Source: JANMAT01 sp031359995 (GTDB lineage: Bacteria > Actinomycetota > Acidimicrobiia > Acidimicrobiales > Ilumatobacteraceae). From it: a DNA stretch of 64,000 bases. The stretch covers positions 1-64,000 of the forward strand of contig JANMAT010000133.1 in assembly GCA_031359995.1 (NCBI GenBank), given 5' to 3'. The position numbers were made by a program, and so were the translations under genes. How positions within the stretch are numbered: position 1 is the first letter of the stretch; every line of letters starts with the position of its first letter. A model generated the notes under the pieces. That model was not told the DNA's origin, did no database searches, and worked only from the letters and a program-made list of their open reading frames with translations. Shown one piece after another: positions 1 through 8,487 of the stretch.

Positions 1-93
1 CCCGCCGCCCGCCGACCCGCCGCCCGCCGCCCCGCCGACCCGCCGCCCGCCGACCCGCCGCCCGCCGACCCGCCGCCCGCCGACCCGCCGCCG
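1..93. repeat. 15-bp GC-only tandem repeat
   Basis: Six copies of the 15-bp unit CCCGCCGACCCGCCG lie at 8-22, 31-45, 46-60, 61-75 and 76-90, with partial copies at 1-7 and 23-29 and one extra C at position 30. The period is a multiple of three, so it can be coding. On the minus strand it reads as Gly-Gly-Gly-Ser-Ala units in the frame of an ATG at 104. The array runs off the left edge, so its full length is unknown. Confidence 0.85.
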
Positions 94-104
94 TTTCTGC
101 GCAT
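1..104 (-). CDS. possible N-terminus of a Gly/Ser/Ala-repeat protein (partial)
   Basis: A minus-strand ATG at 104 opens a frame reading MRRN followed by about four GGGSA repeats, until the extra C at position 30 changes the frame to Arg/Ala-rich sequence. A flexible Gly-Ser linker at an N-terminus is possible but unusual, there is no clear Shine-Dalgarno sequence, and the frame leaves the window. It could equally be non-coding repeat or the end of a plus-strand gene. I assign no function. Confidence 0.2.
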   Translation of the reverse strand, partial: MRRNGGGSAGGGSAGGGSAGGGSAGRRAAGRRAA

Positions 105-293
105 TGTTTGCGCGAGCCTGCGCCGGGCGCGGGCCGGCGCAACCAGAGCGATCTGCGAGGGGTTCGAGCGGGTCCCGCGCCAACAAAGCGAGCACGAGGT
201 TCGAAGTCGGGCGCGGCGCGGGGGTTCGCACGGGGCGGGGCGGGCTGGTTAGCGTCGCAGCGTGGGGACGCAGTCGGGGAACGGGGACGCGAG

Positions 294-1535
294 ATGACCG
301 AGACGACGACGACGTCGACCGAAGCGGCCGACGCCGCGGCCGAGGCGCGGGCCTGGCTCGCCGGCCATCCCCACGGTGGACTGAGCGGTCGCGAGTGGCG
401 CGAGCTCGTGGTCGACGAGAAGTGGGCCGCCCTGCGCTGGCCGATCGAGTGGTACGGGCGCGGCCTGTCCGACAGCGCGGCCAAGGCGGTGGAGACCGAG
501 TTCGCCGCGGCCAAGGCGTCGGGCCCCGGCCAGGACATCTACAACCTGTGGGCCGGCACCATGCTCGCCTACGGCAGCGACGACCTGAAGCGTCGCTTCC
601 TCCGCTCTCTGCTGCTCGACGACGTCGCCATGTGCCTGCTCTACAGCGAGCCCGGCGCCGGTTCCGACCTCGCCGGCCTGCGCACCACCGCGGTGCGTGA
701 CGGCGACGAGTGGATCGTGAACGGCCAGAAGGTGTGGACCTCAGGCGGGCGCGAAGCCGAGTACGGCATGCTCATCGCCCGCACCGACTGGGACGTGCCC
801 AAGCACCGCGGCATCACGTTCTTCTGGTTCCCCATGCGCCAGCCCGGCGTCGAGGTGCGGCCCCTGCGCCAGGTCACCGGTGACCGTCGCTTCAACGAGG
901 TGTTCATCACCGACGCCCGGGTGCCCGACAGCAACCGCCTGGGCGACACCGGCAAGGGCTGGTGGGTGCTGCAGACCGCGCTCACCTACGAGCGGGCCGT
1001 CATGGGCGTGTCCCAGCGCGACCGCGGCGACGCCACCGACGACAAGGAGCCCGAGGGTGCCACCGCCAAGGCCCACGGCAGGATCCCGGTGCCCGACCTG
1101 TCGCTCATCGAGGTCGCCCGCTCGGTCGGCAGGCACACCGACCCGCAGGTGCGCCAGGAGCTGATGAAGCTGCACATCCTGCGCACCGTGAACGACTGGA
1201 ACGGCCAGCGGGGCAAGGCCGAGATGAAGGCCGGCGGCTCGTCGTCGGTGGCGTCGCTGGGCAAGTTGGCCATGGCCCAACTGCTCCACTACGCCGGCCG
1301 CATCAACGGCCATCTGCTCGGCATGGAGGGCACCCTCGACGGCGACGAGTTCCCGCGCTCGCGCGACGCCAACTACTCGCAGCTCAACGCCTACTTCTTC
1401 TCCATCGGCGGTGGCACCGACCAGATCCAGCGCAACATCATCGGCGAGCGCATCCTGGGCCTGCCGCGCGAACCCGAGGTCGACAAAGACGTGGCGTTCC
1501 GCGACGTGCGGGCGTCGGGCACCGCGGCGCGCTGA
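294..1535 (+). CDS. acyl-CoA dehydrogenase family protein
   Basis: This 413-residue protein is a flavoprotein of the acyl-CoA dehydrogenase family, which introduces a trans-2 double bond into acyl-CoA thioesters using FAD. Visible family marks are the middle-domain stretch around residues 115-155 (SEPGAGSDLA, then VNGQKVWTSGG) and the C-terminal GGTDQIQRNIIGERILGLP element. The open frame extends upstream to 108, but the added residues are basic and not family-like. The ATG at 294, opening METTTTST-like polar sequence, fits the family length of about 400. The gene is monocistronic and converges on the hemerythrin gene, separated by a GC hairpin. The acyl substrate cannot be read from the sequence. 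Confidence 0.88.
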   Translation: MTETTTTSTEAADAAAEARAWLAGHPHGGLSGREWRELVVDEKWAALRWPIEWYGRGLSDSAAKAVETEFAAAKASGPGQDIYNLWAGTMLAYGSDDLKRRFLRSLLLDDVAMCLLYSEPGAGSDLAGLRTTAVRDGDEWIVNGQKVWTSGGREAEYGMLIARTDWDVPKHRGITFFWFPMRQPGVEVRPLRQVTGDRRFNEVFITDARVPDSNRLGDTGKGWWVLQTALTYERAVMGVSQRDRGDATDDKEPEGATAKAHGRIPVPDLSLIEVARSVGRHTDPQVRQELMKLHILRTVNDWNGQRGKAEMKAGGSSSVASLGKLAMAQLLHYAGRINGHLLGMEGTLDGDEFPRSRDANYSQLNAYFFSIGGGTDQIQRNIIGERILGLPREPEVDKDVAFRDVRASGTAAR

Positions 1536-1543
1536 CGCGCCGC
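1524..1543. terminator. GC hairpin over the stop codon between convergent genes
   Basis: GCGGCGCG, a CTGA loop and CGCGCCGC form an 8-bp perfect stem whose loop holds the TGA stop of the acyl-CoA dehydrogenase. It sits between two convergent genes and could stop transcription from either side. There is no T-tract, so intrinsic termination is only inferred. Confidence 0.4.
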
Positions 1544-1550
1544 GCCGCGG

Positions 1551-2033
1551 CTACCGCAGGCGGGCCCGGGGCGGTTCGGTCGGGAACGCCGGCGCGTGCT
1601 CCATCACCCGAGTGACCTCGGCCCCCAACCGGAACAGCTCGCGGGTCTGCATCGCCGCGACCAGACGCGGGAAGAGGTCGTCCTCCTCGGCCTGGAAGTG
1701 GTTCTGGACGTCGAGCAGCAGGGCACTGGCCCGCTTGGCGAAGGCCAGGCCGTCGGGCGGCAGGCTGCGCATCTCGACCAGCAGTTCGTTGATCTCGTCA
1801 TGCTCGTTCATGCGGCTGGTGGCCTCACCGGCGCCCACGGGCGAGGTCGCCCGCGCCGCGGGGAACAGCACCTGCTGCTCGGCCGCCTCGTGGGCGGCGA
1901 GGCGCTCGACGACGTGGAGGAACAGGGCCTTCACCACGGTCGGGTCCTCGGCCGCGTCGAGCCGTTCGGCCAGTGCGACGATGTCCCGATGGTCCTCGGT
2001 CAGCAGCTGGATCACGTCGTGGGACTCGGTCAT
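1551..2033 (-). CDS. hemerythrin HHE cation-binding domain protein
   Basis: This 160-residue, four-helix protein has the hemerythrin HHE pattern: EDHRDI near residue 14, HVVERLAAHEAAEQQVLFP near 40-60, NEHDEINELL near 75 and NHFQAEEDDLFPRL near 110. These His/Glu residues would ligate a non-heme di-iron centre used in oxygen, nitric oxide or iron sensing or storage. The start is supported by GGAGGAG five bases upstream of the ATG. The gene is divergent from the NfnA-like fragment and convergent with the acyl-CoA dehydrogenase. No sensor or output domain is attached, so its exact role is open. Confidence 0.85.
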   Translation of the reverse strand: MTESHDVIQLLTEDHRDIVALAERLDAAEDPTVVKALFLHVVERLAAHEAAEQQVLFPAARATSPVGAGEATSRMNEHDEINELLVEMRSLPPDGLAFAKRASALLLDVQNHFQAEEDDLFPRLVAAMQTRELFRLGAEVTRVMEHAPAFPTEPPRARLR

Positions 2034-2241
2034 GGCGACTCCTCCGGGTCAACTCGGGCTCGCGGTCATCGTGCGCCCGGACGCCACCGTGCGGGCAGTG
2101 CCGAACGGACGGAATCGACGAGTGGGACGAGGCCCTTCGGCCTCGGACCCCCGTGCCGAACCGCCCGCTCACCGGCTACCAACGGCGGCGGCTGAGTGGG
2201 ACGCGTCCCCGTAGGGTCGAACCGAGACCGACGGAGCGACC

Positions 2242-3023
2242 ATGAACCACGGCGAATGCCCAGGGAGCGCTGCGACCGGACCCGGGCACCAGGTCGCGCG
2301 GGCGACGGCGCTCAGCCCGGTGGTGCACCGGCTCGACGTCGTCGCGGCACGCATCGCCGAGGTCCGCCAGGCCGGTCAGTTCGTGATCGTGCACCAGGGG
2401 CCGGGCGCCGAGCGCATCCCGCTCACCATCGCCGAGGCCGACGCCGACGCCGGCACGATCGGTCTGGTGATCCAGGCGGTCGGGCGCAGCACCCGCGATC
2501 TCGTGACCCTGAGGGTCGGCGACGTGATCGCCGACATCGCCGGACCGGTCGGCCAGCCGACCGAGCTGGTCGACGGTCAGCATGCCGTGTGCGTGGGTGG
2601 CGGGGTGGGCACGGCCGTCGTGCTGCCCATCGCCCGGGCGCTGTACGAGCGGGGCAACCGGGTCACGTCGGTGATCGGCGGCCGCGCCGCCGACTCGGTC
2701 CTGTTCGGCGCCGAGCTCGGCGCGGTGGGCGACGTCATCGTGTGCACCGACGACGGCTCCGCCGGTCGGCCCGGACTGGTCACCGATGCCCTCGCCACCC
2801 TCATCGAACGCGGCGGGGTCGATGTCGTGGACGCGGCCGGCCCGGTGCCGATGATGCGCGGAACGGACACGGCTACATCGCCATCGACGACGACGGCATG
2901 ACCAACCTGCCCGGCGTGTTCGCCGGCGGCGACATCGTGCGGGGCTCGGCCACGGTGATCCTGGCCATGGGCGACGGCAAGCGGGTGGCCGTCGCCATCG
3001 ACCGCTACGTGAAGTCCCGCTGA
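2242..3023 (+). pseudogene. fused remnant of NfnA/SudB and NfnB/SudA (ferredoxin-NADP reductase subunits)
   Basis: The first 206 or so residues match the FAD/NAD-binding subunit of ferredoxin:NADP+ oxidoreductase (NfnA/SudB): an FNR-like barrel, GGGVGTAVVLPIARAL, and GPVPMMR near the end. At about 2857 the sequence switches, in a different reading frame, to the C-terminus of the partner flavoprotein NfnB/SudA, with MTNLPGVFAGGDIVRG and VILAMGDGKR, stopping at 3023. The Cys-rich [2Fe-2S] region of NfnA and most of NfnB (roughly 500 residues together in normal proteins) are absent. As written, the first frame stops at 2901 after a nonsense tail. A TAGGGT box (2212-2217) and GGAG support the ATG at 2242. 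The electron-bifurcating or transhydrogenase activity should be lost. It may be a true deletion or a misassembly. Confidence 0.7.
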
Positions 3024-3056
3024 GCGGGGCGACCCGACCCGCTACGGTCGGCGGCC

Positions 3057-3539
3057 ATGGGCACCCCGCTGCGGATCCGCCAGGCCGTGCGGGCACTGGT
3101 GGTGCGCCCCGACGACGCCGTGCTGCTCGTGCGCTTCGACTTCCCCGACGAGACCGTGTGGGCCACTCCGGGCGGTGGCATCGAGGACGACGAGGAGCAC
3201 CACGACGCACTGCGCCGTGAGCTGCACGAAGAGGTCGGCCTCACCGGCTTCACGATGGGGCCGGTGCTGTGGACCCGCACGCGCCTTTGGCCGTGGTCGC
3301 CCGACTGGGACGGCCAGAGCGAGACGTTCTACCTGGTGCGCGTGCCCGAGCACTTCGAACCGGCGCCGCTGCTCACTTGGGAGCAGCTGCGGCTCGAAGG
3401 GGTCACCGACGTGGCGTGGTGGACGCCGGCGGCCATGGCCGCCACCACCGAGCGCTTCACGCCGAGCCGCCTGATCGAGCTGCACGACCGACTCCGCCAC
3501 CACGGTCCACCCCCGGCTCCCTTCGACGTCGGCGTCTGA
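3057..3539 (+). CDS. NUDIX hydrolase
   Basis: This 160-residue protein carries a complete Nudix box at residues 40-62 (GGIEDDEEHHDALRRELHEE followed by VGL), matching GX5EX7REUXEEXGU. It would therefore hydrolyse a nucleoside diphosphate linked to another moiety in a Mg2+-dependent way. The substrate is not predictable. The length is usual for single-domain Nudix proteins. A TACGGT box at 3043-3048 ends 8 nt before the ATG, which fits a leaderless mRNA, so the gene probably has its own promoter although it closely follows the NfnB remnant. Confidence 0.85.
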   Translation: MGTPLRIRQAVRALVVRPDDAVLLVRFDFPDETVWATPGGGIEDDEEHHDALRRELHEEVGLTGFTMGPVLWTRTRLWPWSPDWDGQSETFYLVRVPEHFEPAPLLTWEQLRLEGVTDVAWWTPAAMAATTERFTPSRLIELHDRLRHHGPPPAPFDVGV

Positions 3540-3661
3540 GCGCGGCAAGGACGCGGCGACCGGGCGAGCGCGCCTGAACGCGACCGAGCCGACCCGTCTG
3601 CGTTCTGTCAAGGTGCCGCCGAACCCGGCCGGCGGGGGCCGGTGGCCGGCACGGTCGGGGC

Positions 3662-4480
3662 GTGGACGTCTCGGCAGAGGAGCACACCGGTCCGGCACCG
3701 CGCCGGCGGTCGCCCCGCCGCATCCCGCTGGCGACGGTGCTGCTCGTACCCGTGCTGAGCGGCGGTGTCGTGGGCACCGTGTTCCGCGGCACCGACCACC
3801 CTGCGGTCGCCGTGGCGGTCAACCCCGCCGCGCTGGCCAACGCGACGAACATCCCGCTCGCCTATCTGACGCTCTACCAGCAGGCCGCCGGCACCTGCGC
3901 CGGGCTGCGCTGGGAGTTCCTGGCCGCCATCGGCAAGCTCGAGTCCGACCACGGGCGGGCCAAGGCCAGAGGCGTGTCGTCGGGCGAGAACCCGTGGGGC
4001 GCCGCCGGCCCGATGCAGTTCCTGGCGGCCACCTGGCGCCAGTACGGCACCAGCGACATCAACGACCGCTACGACCCGGCCAAGGCCATCCCGGCCGCCG
4101 CCCGGTTCCTGTGTGCCATCGGCGCGAGCAAGGCCGAGTTCCGGGCGGCCAGCAACTACTACGCCGGCCCTTACGCCACCGGCAAGGCCCGGGCCTCGGG
4201 CGACGCGTACGCGACCAACGCGATGGCCCGGGTGGCGTCGTACGTCGCCATCGCGGGGCGCTCGGGCGGGGCCAGCCCGCCCCCGCCGGGCACGACCACC
4301 ACCCCGGCGACGACGATCCCCAAGAAGACGACCACCAAGGCGCCCAAGCCGCCCGACCCGCCGGTGACCACACCGACGACCAGGGCGAAGAACAACCCCA
4401 CCACACCGCCCGCGCCCACGACGCGCAGCAAGATCCCGCCCGCGTCGATCAGCGGCTACGTGATCCGCGCCAAGGGCTGA
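3662..4480 (+). CDS. membrane-anchored lytic transglycosylase-like protein
   Basis: This 272-residue protein starts with GTG. An N-terminal basic stretch and one membrane segment (about residues 21-41) are followed by an SLT-type lysozyme-fold domain (about 55-200) with GKLESDHGR, whose Glu94 is the likely catalytic acid, and PWGAAGPMQFLAATW. The last 70 residues are Thr/Pro/Lys-rich, as in cell-wall linkers. Such enzymes cleave the MurNAc-GlcNAc bond of peptidoglycan outside the membrane. It ends in a convergent hairpin with the carboxypeptidase lipoprotein, also a cell-wall candidate. Confidence 0.75.
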   Translation: MDVSAEEHTGPAPRRRSPRRIPLATVLLVPVLSGGVVGTVFRGTDHPAVAVAVNPAALANATNIPLAYLTLYQQAAGTCAGLRWEFLAAIGKLESDHGRAKARGVSSGENPWGAAGPMQFLAATWRQYGTSDINDRYDPAKAIPAAARFLCAIGASKAEFRAASNYYAGPYATGKARASGDAYATNAMARVASYVAIAGRSGGASPPPPGTTTTPATTIPKKTTTKAPKPPDPPVTTPTTRAKNNPTTPPAPTTRSKIPPASISGYVIRAKG

Positions 4481-4494
4481 GCGTCGGGCTCAGC
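4476..4494. terminator. stop-stop hairpin between convergent genes
   Basis: GCTGAGC and GCTCAGC form a perfect 7-bp inverted repeat with a 5-nt loop. The TGA of the transglycosylase and the TGA (as TCA) of the carboxypeptidase lipoprotein both sit in the arms. It is the longest-stemmed example of a CTGA-N9-TCAG arrangement also seen at 19612-19628 and 38208-38224. It is a plausible bidirectional terminator without a U-tract. Confidence 0.5.
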
Positions 4495-6814
4495 TGACCG
4501 CGGCCACGTCGGCCGCCACCGCCAGCAGCGCGGCGGCGTGGCGCTGCACGTCGTCGGGCGTCACGACATCGGGCAGCTCCACCAGGATCGAGCTGCTCCC
4601 CGCCGCTTCGTCGACGGGGCACCACAGGAACCCGAGGGCGCAGTCGCCGCTGCGCTTCAACGAGCCGAGCTTCGTGCGCAGGAAGTAGTCGCGCGCCGGA
4701 TCCATCGACGCGCCCGATCCACCGATCCACCCGTAGTTCTGGTGGTAGTACACCGCGAGCACCGGCTTGACCGCGAGGGCGAAGTCGTACACGGCCTGCT
4801 GCTCGGGCTCGCTCGGTGCCTTGCGGTTCGGGTCGTGCCCGCCCGGCAGGAACCGCGTGTCCAGCGCGACGCCGTCGGGGTTGGCCATGGGCACGACCCA
4901 CAGCGTCACGTCCTTCGCGACCGCGCCGAGGCGGGCCCGCAGCCACACCCGCAGACCGGCCTCCTCATCGCCGTGGGTCTGGGCCACCACCAGCACGACC
5001 TTGGCGGCGCTGCCGTACCGCAGGGCGGTGATGGGTCGACCCTGGCGCGTCGTGCCGATGGTGCGCACCTCGGCCGCGTCGCGCCGGTCGGTGCCCGGCG
5101 CGATGCCGAGGTACCGGTACAGGTCGTCGTCGGGCCGGCCGGTCGCGGGGAGACCGGCATCGAGCTGCACCACGGCCACGGCCTGCTGCAGCCGGGTCTG
5201 GCGATCGAGCGCGGTGACGCCGCCGGCGTCGAAGCCGAGCACGTCGAGCATGGCCACCAGGCACGGACGCGGGTCGGTGACATCGACCGTGCAGCCGTAC
5301 CCGATCGTGGTGGGTCGGGCCGTGCTCCGCTTGCCGTTGATCGGGTTGGTCGCGCCGTCGAGGCTGGCCTCGCTCGTGGGCTGGATCACCTCGGGCGGCA
5401 CGGCCGTGGCCGAGATGGCATCGAGCGGCACCGGGAAGCGTCCCTCGACCGTGCCGACCGAGGTGCTCACGCGATCGGCGAGGGTGGCGATGCCGTCGGT
5501 GCCGCGCACGTACACGCCAGCCACATCGAACGTGAGATGCGCAGCACCATCGGCGACCCTGACGATCACCCGCCCGTCGCCATCGGGAACGGCCAGGGCC
5601 GGTGCGACGACCGGGTGACCCTCGCCGTAGGCAGCCGGCGGCGCGCCGTCGATCGCGACGCGCCCGGCGGCCAGCGGCTCACGGGCCACCACACCGACCT
5701 CGGCGGCGAGCACGTCGGCGGGCAGCGTCAGCACCGCCCGACCGCCGGCGCCCACCGGCACGACGTCGCGGCGCGTGTCGAGCAGACGACTGCCCGCACG
5801 CGGCACGTACAGGCCGGCGGTCCCGATCTCGGCCGATGGGCCGGTGAACCAGCCGACGACATCGACACGGGCGTGCCCCCCGACCGACGAGCGAACGTCC
5901 AGGACACGGGCACCGTCGAGCGGCACCACCGCCATGGCCGTCGGGCCGGGCGTGGCGTCGTCGACCACCGGCGGCACCCCGTCGAGGCTCGAGCCGCCGG
6001 GTACCACGGTCCACGCCCCCGGCCCGGCGCCGTCGGTCGTGACCCGCACGGCAACGGCGACCGCGTCGACCGCCACGGCATCGGGCACGGCGATGCGGCG
6101 GGTCTGCCCGCGCCCGAACGTGCGGGCCGCCTCGACCGTGGGGGCGACCGGCACGAAGCGGCCGGCGGTGGCCGTGGCCACCGGCGCATAGCCGCCCACC
6201 AGCGTCACCGAAACGGTGGCGCCGGCCGGCGCCTGCACCGCCACGGTGTGGTCCCCGCCCACCGGCACGGTGACCCGGCCCGACAGCGCGTTGGCATCGG
6301 GCGGGGCCGACAGCGAGGCGACCACCGGTGCCGTGGAGGCGCCGGGCCACACGGTGATCGTGGCCAGCGGCGCGGTGGTGGGGGCCGACCACTCGGCCCG
6401 CACGGCCAGCACGGCGACGGCCAACGCATCGGGCACCGCGACCGCCAGCCGACCAGCGGCGCTGGTCACCACGGCGGCGGCCAGCACGACGGGCACGTGG
6501 GGCACGTAGGCGTGGGTGAGCACCGGGTCCGGCGACACCCCGGTCGTGCCCGGCGGGGCCGGCGGCAGCGTGACGTTCGCCGAGGGCGCCGCCATCGTGG
6601 TGGGCGGCCGCGCCCTGGTCGTGCTCGTCGTGGTGGTGCTCGTCGTGGTCGTGCTCGTCGTGGCCGCCACGGTCGGCGTGGTGGAGGCGACGGTCGTCGT
6701 GGCCGCATCCCCCTGACGGGGGTTGGGCGCGCACGACGCCGCCAGCGCGACGAGCGCGAGCACCGCGACCGACCCGCCGACCCGCCTCCCGTGCCCGCGG
6801 GCGTTGCGCACCAT
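4490..6814 (-). CDS. lipoprotein with peptidoglycan-binding-like and M14 zinc carboxypeptidase domains
   Basis: This 774-residue exported lipoprotein has a signal peptide ending LALVALAASC with Cys28 as the lipidation site, then a Thr/Ser-rich stretch. Several beta-rich repeats follow, including the RLLDTR-type module common in actinobacterial surface proteins, then a short PGB-1-like helix region (about residues 500-570). The C-terminal M14 domain shows a full set of residues: HGDE (zinc ligands, near 612), NPDG, DPNRK, YYHQNYG and the catalytic Glu in LVELPD. It could trim peptide stems or other exported peptides at the cell wall. The ATG at 6814 is preferred because GGAGG lies six bases upstream and it begins the signal peptide. 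The frame is open further upstream without protein-like sequence. Confidence 0.8.
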   Translation of the reverse strand: MVRNARGHGRRVGGSVAVLALVALAASCAPNPRQGDAATTTVASTTPTVAATTSTTTTSTTTTSTTRARPPTTMAAPSANVTLPPAPPGTTGVSPDPVLTHAYVPHVPVVLAAAVVTSAAGRLAVAVPDALAVAVLAVRAEWSAPTTAPLATITVWPGASTAPVVASLSAPPDANALSGRVTVPVGGDHTVAVQAPAGATVSVTLVGGYAPVATATAGRFVPVAPTVEAARTFGRGQTRRIAVPDAVAVDAVAVAVRVTTDGAGPGAWTVVPGGSSLDGVPPVVDDATPGPTAMAVVPLDGARVLDVRSSVGGHARVDVVGWFTGPSAEIGTAGLYVPRAGSRLLDTRRDVVPVGAGGRAVLTLPADVLAAEVGVVAREPLAAGRVAIDGAPPAAYGEGHPVVAPALAVPDGDGRVIVRVADGAAHLTFDVAGVYVRGTDGIATLADRVSTSVGTVEGRFPVPLDAISATAVPPEVIQPTSEASLDGATNPINGKRSTARPTTIGYGCTVDVTDPRPCLVAMLDVLGFDAGGVTALDRQTRLQQAVAVVQLDAGLPATGRPDDDLYRYLGIAPGTDRRDAAEVRTIGTTRQGRPITALRYGSAAKVVLVVAQTHGDEEAGLRVWLRARLGAVAKDVTLWVVPMANPDGVALDTRFLPGGHDPNRKAPSEPEQQAVYDFALAVKPVLAVYYHQNYGWIGGSGASMDPARDYFLRTKLGSLKRSGDCALGFLWCPVDEAAGSSSILVELPDVVTPDDVQRHAAALLAVAADVAAVS

Positions 6815-6892
6815 GCCACTCCTCCGACCGCACGCCGCCGTCCCGGCGCGCCGCTCGTCCTGTGTAGCAGAGGCGCCCCCTAGTCTCCGGTC

Positions 6893-8356
6893 ATGACCCC
6901 CGTCGTCACCACCAGCGCGGGTGCGCTCGCCGGCCGCCGCGTCGTCGGCGACGTGTGCGCCTACCTGGGCATCCCCTACGCCGCCGCGCCCGTCGGCGAC
7001 CACCGCTTCGCCGCGCCCCGCCCGGCGTCGGCGTGGCTGGGGACCCGACCAGCGACGCACCACGGCGCGGCCCCGCCCCAGACCGCGGCGCCGTCGCCGC
7101 GCCCGCTGCTCGATCTGTCGGCCCCCAACCAGGACGAGGACTGCCTGACGGTGTCGGTGTGGACTCCGTCACCCGCGCCGGCGGCCCGGCTGCCGGTGAT
7201 GGTGTGGATCTACGGCGGTGCCTACGTGACCGGCGCGGCGTCGTTGCCGGCCTACGACGGCGCCCGCCTGGCGGCGCGCGGCGTGGTCGTGGTGAGCGTG
7301 AACTACCGGCTCGGCCTGCTCGGCTGGCTCCGGTGCCCCGCGCTGGGCGCCAGCGGCAACCAGGGCCTGGCCGATCAGTTCGCCGCCCTCACCTGGGTGC
7401 AGCGCGAGATCGCCGCGTTCGGCGGCGACGCCGACAACGTCACCGTGTTCGGCGAGTCGGCCGGCGCCGGCTCCATCGCCGCCCATCTGGCCGGCCGCGG
7501 CGAGCGCCCGTTCGCCCGCGCCGTCCTGCAGTCGGGGGCCCACAACCTCATCAAGACCGAGGCCGCCGCCGACGATGCCGCGGCGCGCGTGCTGGGCGCC
7601 CTGGGCGGTGACGCCGCCCGCCTGCGCACCATGACCACGGCCGAGGTGCTCACGACGCAGGACACGGCCACGCCCCGCTCGGGCGGCGTGTTCTACGGAC
7701 CGGTGGCCGACGGCGACCTGGTGCCCACCGAGCCGGGCCGCGTGCTGGCCGGGGGGCACTCCGCGGTGCCGGTGCTGGTCGGCACGAACCGCGACGAGAT
7801 GGGCTTCTTCTGGGGTCGCGATGAGCGCTTCGACGTCGTCACCGACGACGCGCTGCCGGTCATGGTGGCCCGCTGGCACGCCGACCCCACCCTCGTGATC
7901 ACCACCTACCGCGAGGCAAGGGCCCGAAGGGGCGCGCCGACCGACGCCCGCAGCATCCTCGTGGCCATCGGCTCCGACGCCACCTTCCGCGCCGGCGCCA
8001 TGGCCATCGCGGGCTGGCAGCCCCGCGCCCACGCCTACCGCTTCGACCACGAGACACCCCGCTACCCCGGTCTCGTGGGAGCCGGCCACGTGCTCGAGGT
8101 GCCGTTCGTGTTCGGCACCTACGACCACCAGAGCGTGGCCGCGTTCACCGGCCACGATGTCGACGCCAAAGGCGTCGCCGCGCTGTCGAACGAGGTCGCA
8201 TCGGCGTGGGTCGCGTTCGCCACCACGGGCGACCCCGGCTGGCCCCGCTACACCACCGACCGGCGGGCCACGCGCTGCTTCGGCAGTTCGCCCGGCGTGC
8301 GTCACGACCCCGACGGCGACGAGCGCGCCGTGTGGGATCCGTTCACCCTGCCCTGA
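6893..8356 (+). CDS. carboxylesterase, type B family
   Basis: This 487-residue alpha/beta hydrolase belongs to the type-B carboxylesterase (para-nitrobenzyl esterase-like) family. It shows the N-terminal GIPYAAAP, EDCLTVSVWTP and VMVWIYGGAY (oxyanion hole) segments, the nucleophile in FGESAGAGS (Ser near residue 188) and the C-terminal GAGHVLEVPFVFG carrying the catalytic His. It has no signal peptide and is probably cytoplasmic. A TAGTCT box at 6881-6886 lies 6 nt before the ATG, indicating a leaderless transcript. The natural ester substrate is unknown. Confidence 0.88.
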   Translation: MTPVVTTSAGALAGRRVVGDVCAYLGIPYAAAPVGDHRFAAPRPASAWLGTRPATHHGAAPPQTAAPSPRPLLDLSAPNQDEDCLTVSVWTPSPAPAARLPVMVWIYGGAYVTGAASLPAYDGARLAARGVVVVSVNYRLGLLGWLRCPALGASGNQGLADQFAALTWVQREIAAFGGDADNVTVFGESAGAGSIAAHLAGRGERPFARAVLQSGAHNLIKTEAAADDAAARVLGALGGDAARLRTMTTAEVLTTQDTATPRSGGVFYGPVADGDLVPTEPGRVLAGGHSAVPVLVGTNRDEMGFFWGRDERFDVVTDDALPVMVARWHADPTLVITTYREARARRGAPTDARSILVAIGSDATFRAGAMAIAGWQPRAHAYRFDHETPRYPGLVGAGHVLEVPFVFGTYDHQSVAAFTGHDVDAKGVAALSNEVASAWVAFATTGDPGWPRYTTDRRATRCFGSSPGVRHDPDGDERAVWDPFTLP

Positions 8357-8437
8357 GGCCCGGCCGTCAGCGCGTCGGCCCCCGCCGCGACGTTGGCCGA
8401 GATGGCGCGGCAACTTCATCAGCAGGGTGTGGCCAAC

Positions 8438-8476
8438 ACCATGAAAACCTAATCCTTCATATTAGTTTTTCATGGT
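8438..8476. promoter_or_regulatory. AT-rich palindromic operator before the DUF4143-type ATPase gene
   Basis: ACCATGAAAACCTAAT and ATTAGTTTTTCATGGT form a 16-bp inverted repeat with one mismatch and a 7-nt spacer. It is strikingly AT-rich for this genome. It ends directly at a TACGAT box (8476-8481) six bases before the GTG start, so a bound dimer would block a leaderless promoter. Autoregulation is inferred, and the binding protein is unknown. Confidence 0.65.
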
Positions 8477-8487
8477 ACGATGTCACC

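Noticed and set aside
1..93. CRISPR-like array
   Set aside because: The 15-bp units are contiguous, with no spacers; it is a simple tandem repeat.
4538..6883. 781-codon open frame opposite the M14 lipoprotein
   Set aside because: Arg/His/Gly-rich with no domain pattern; the minus strand has a lipobox, Shine-Dalgarno and all M14 residues.
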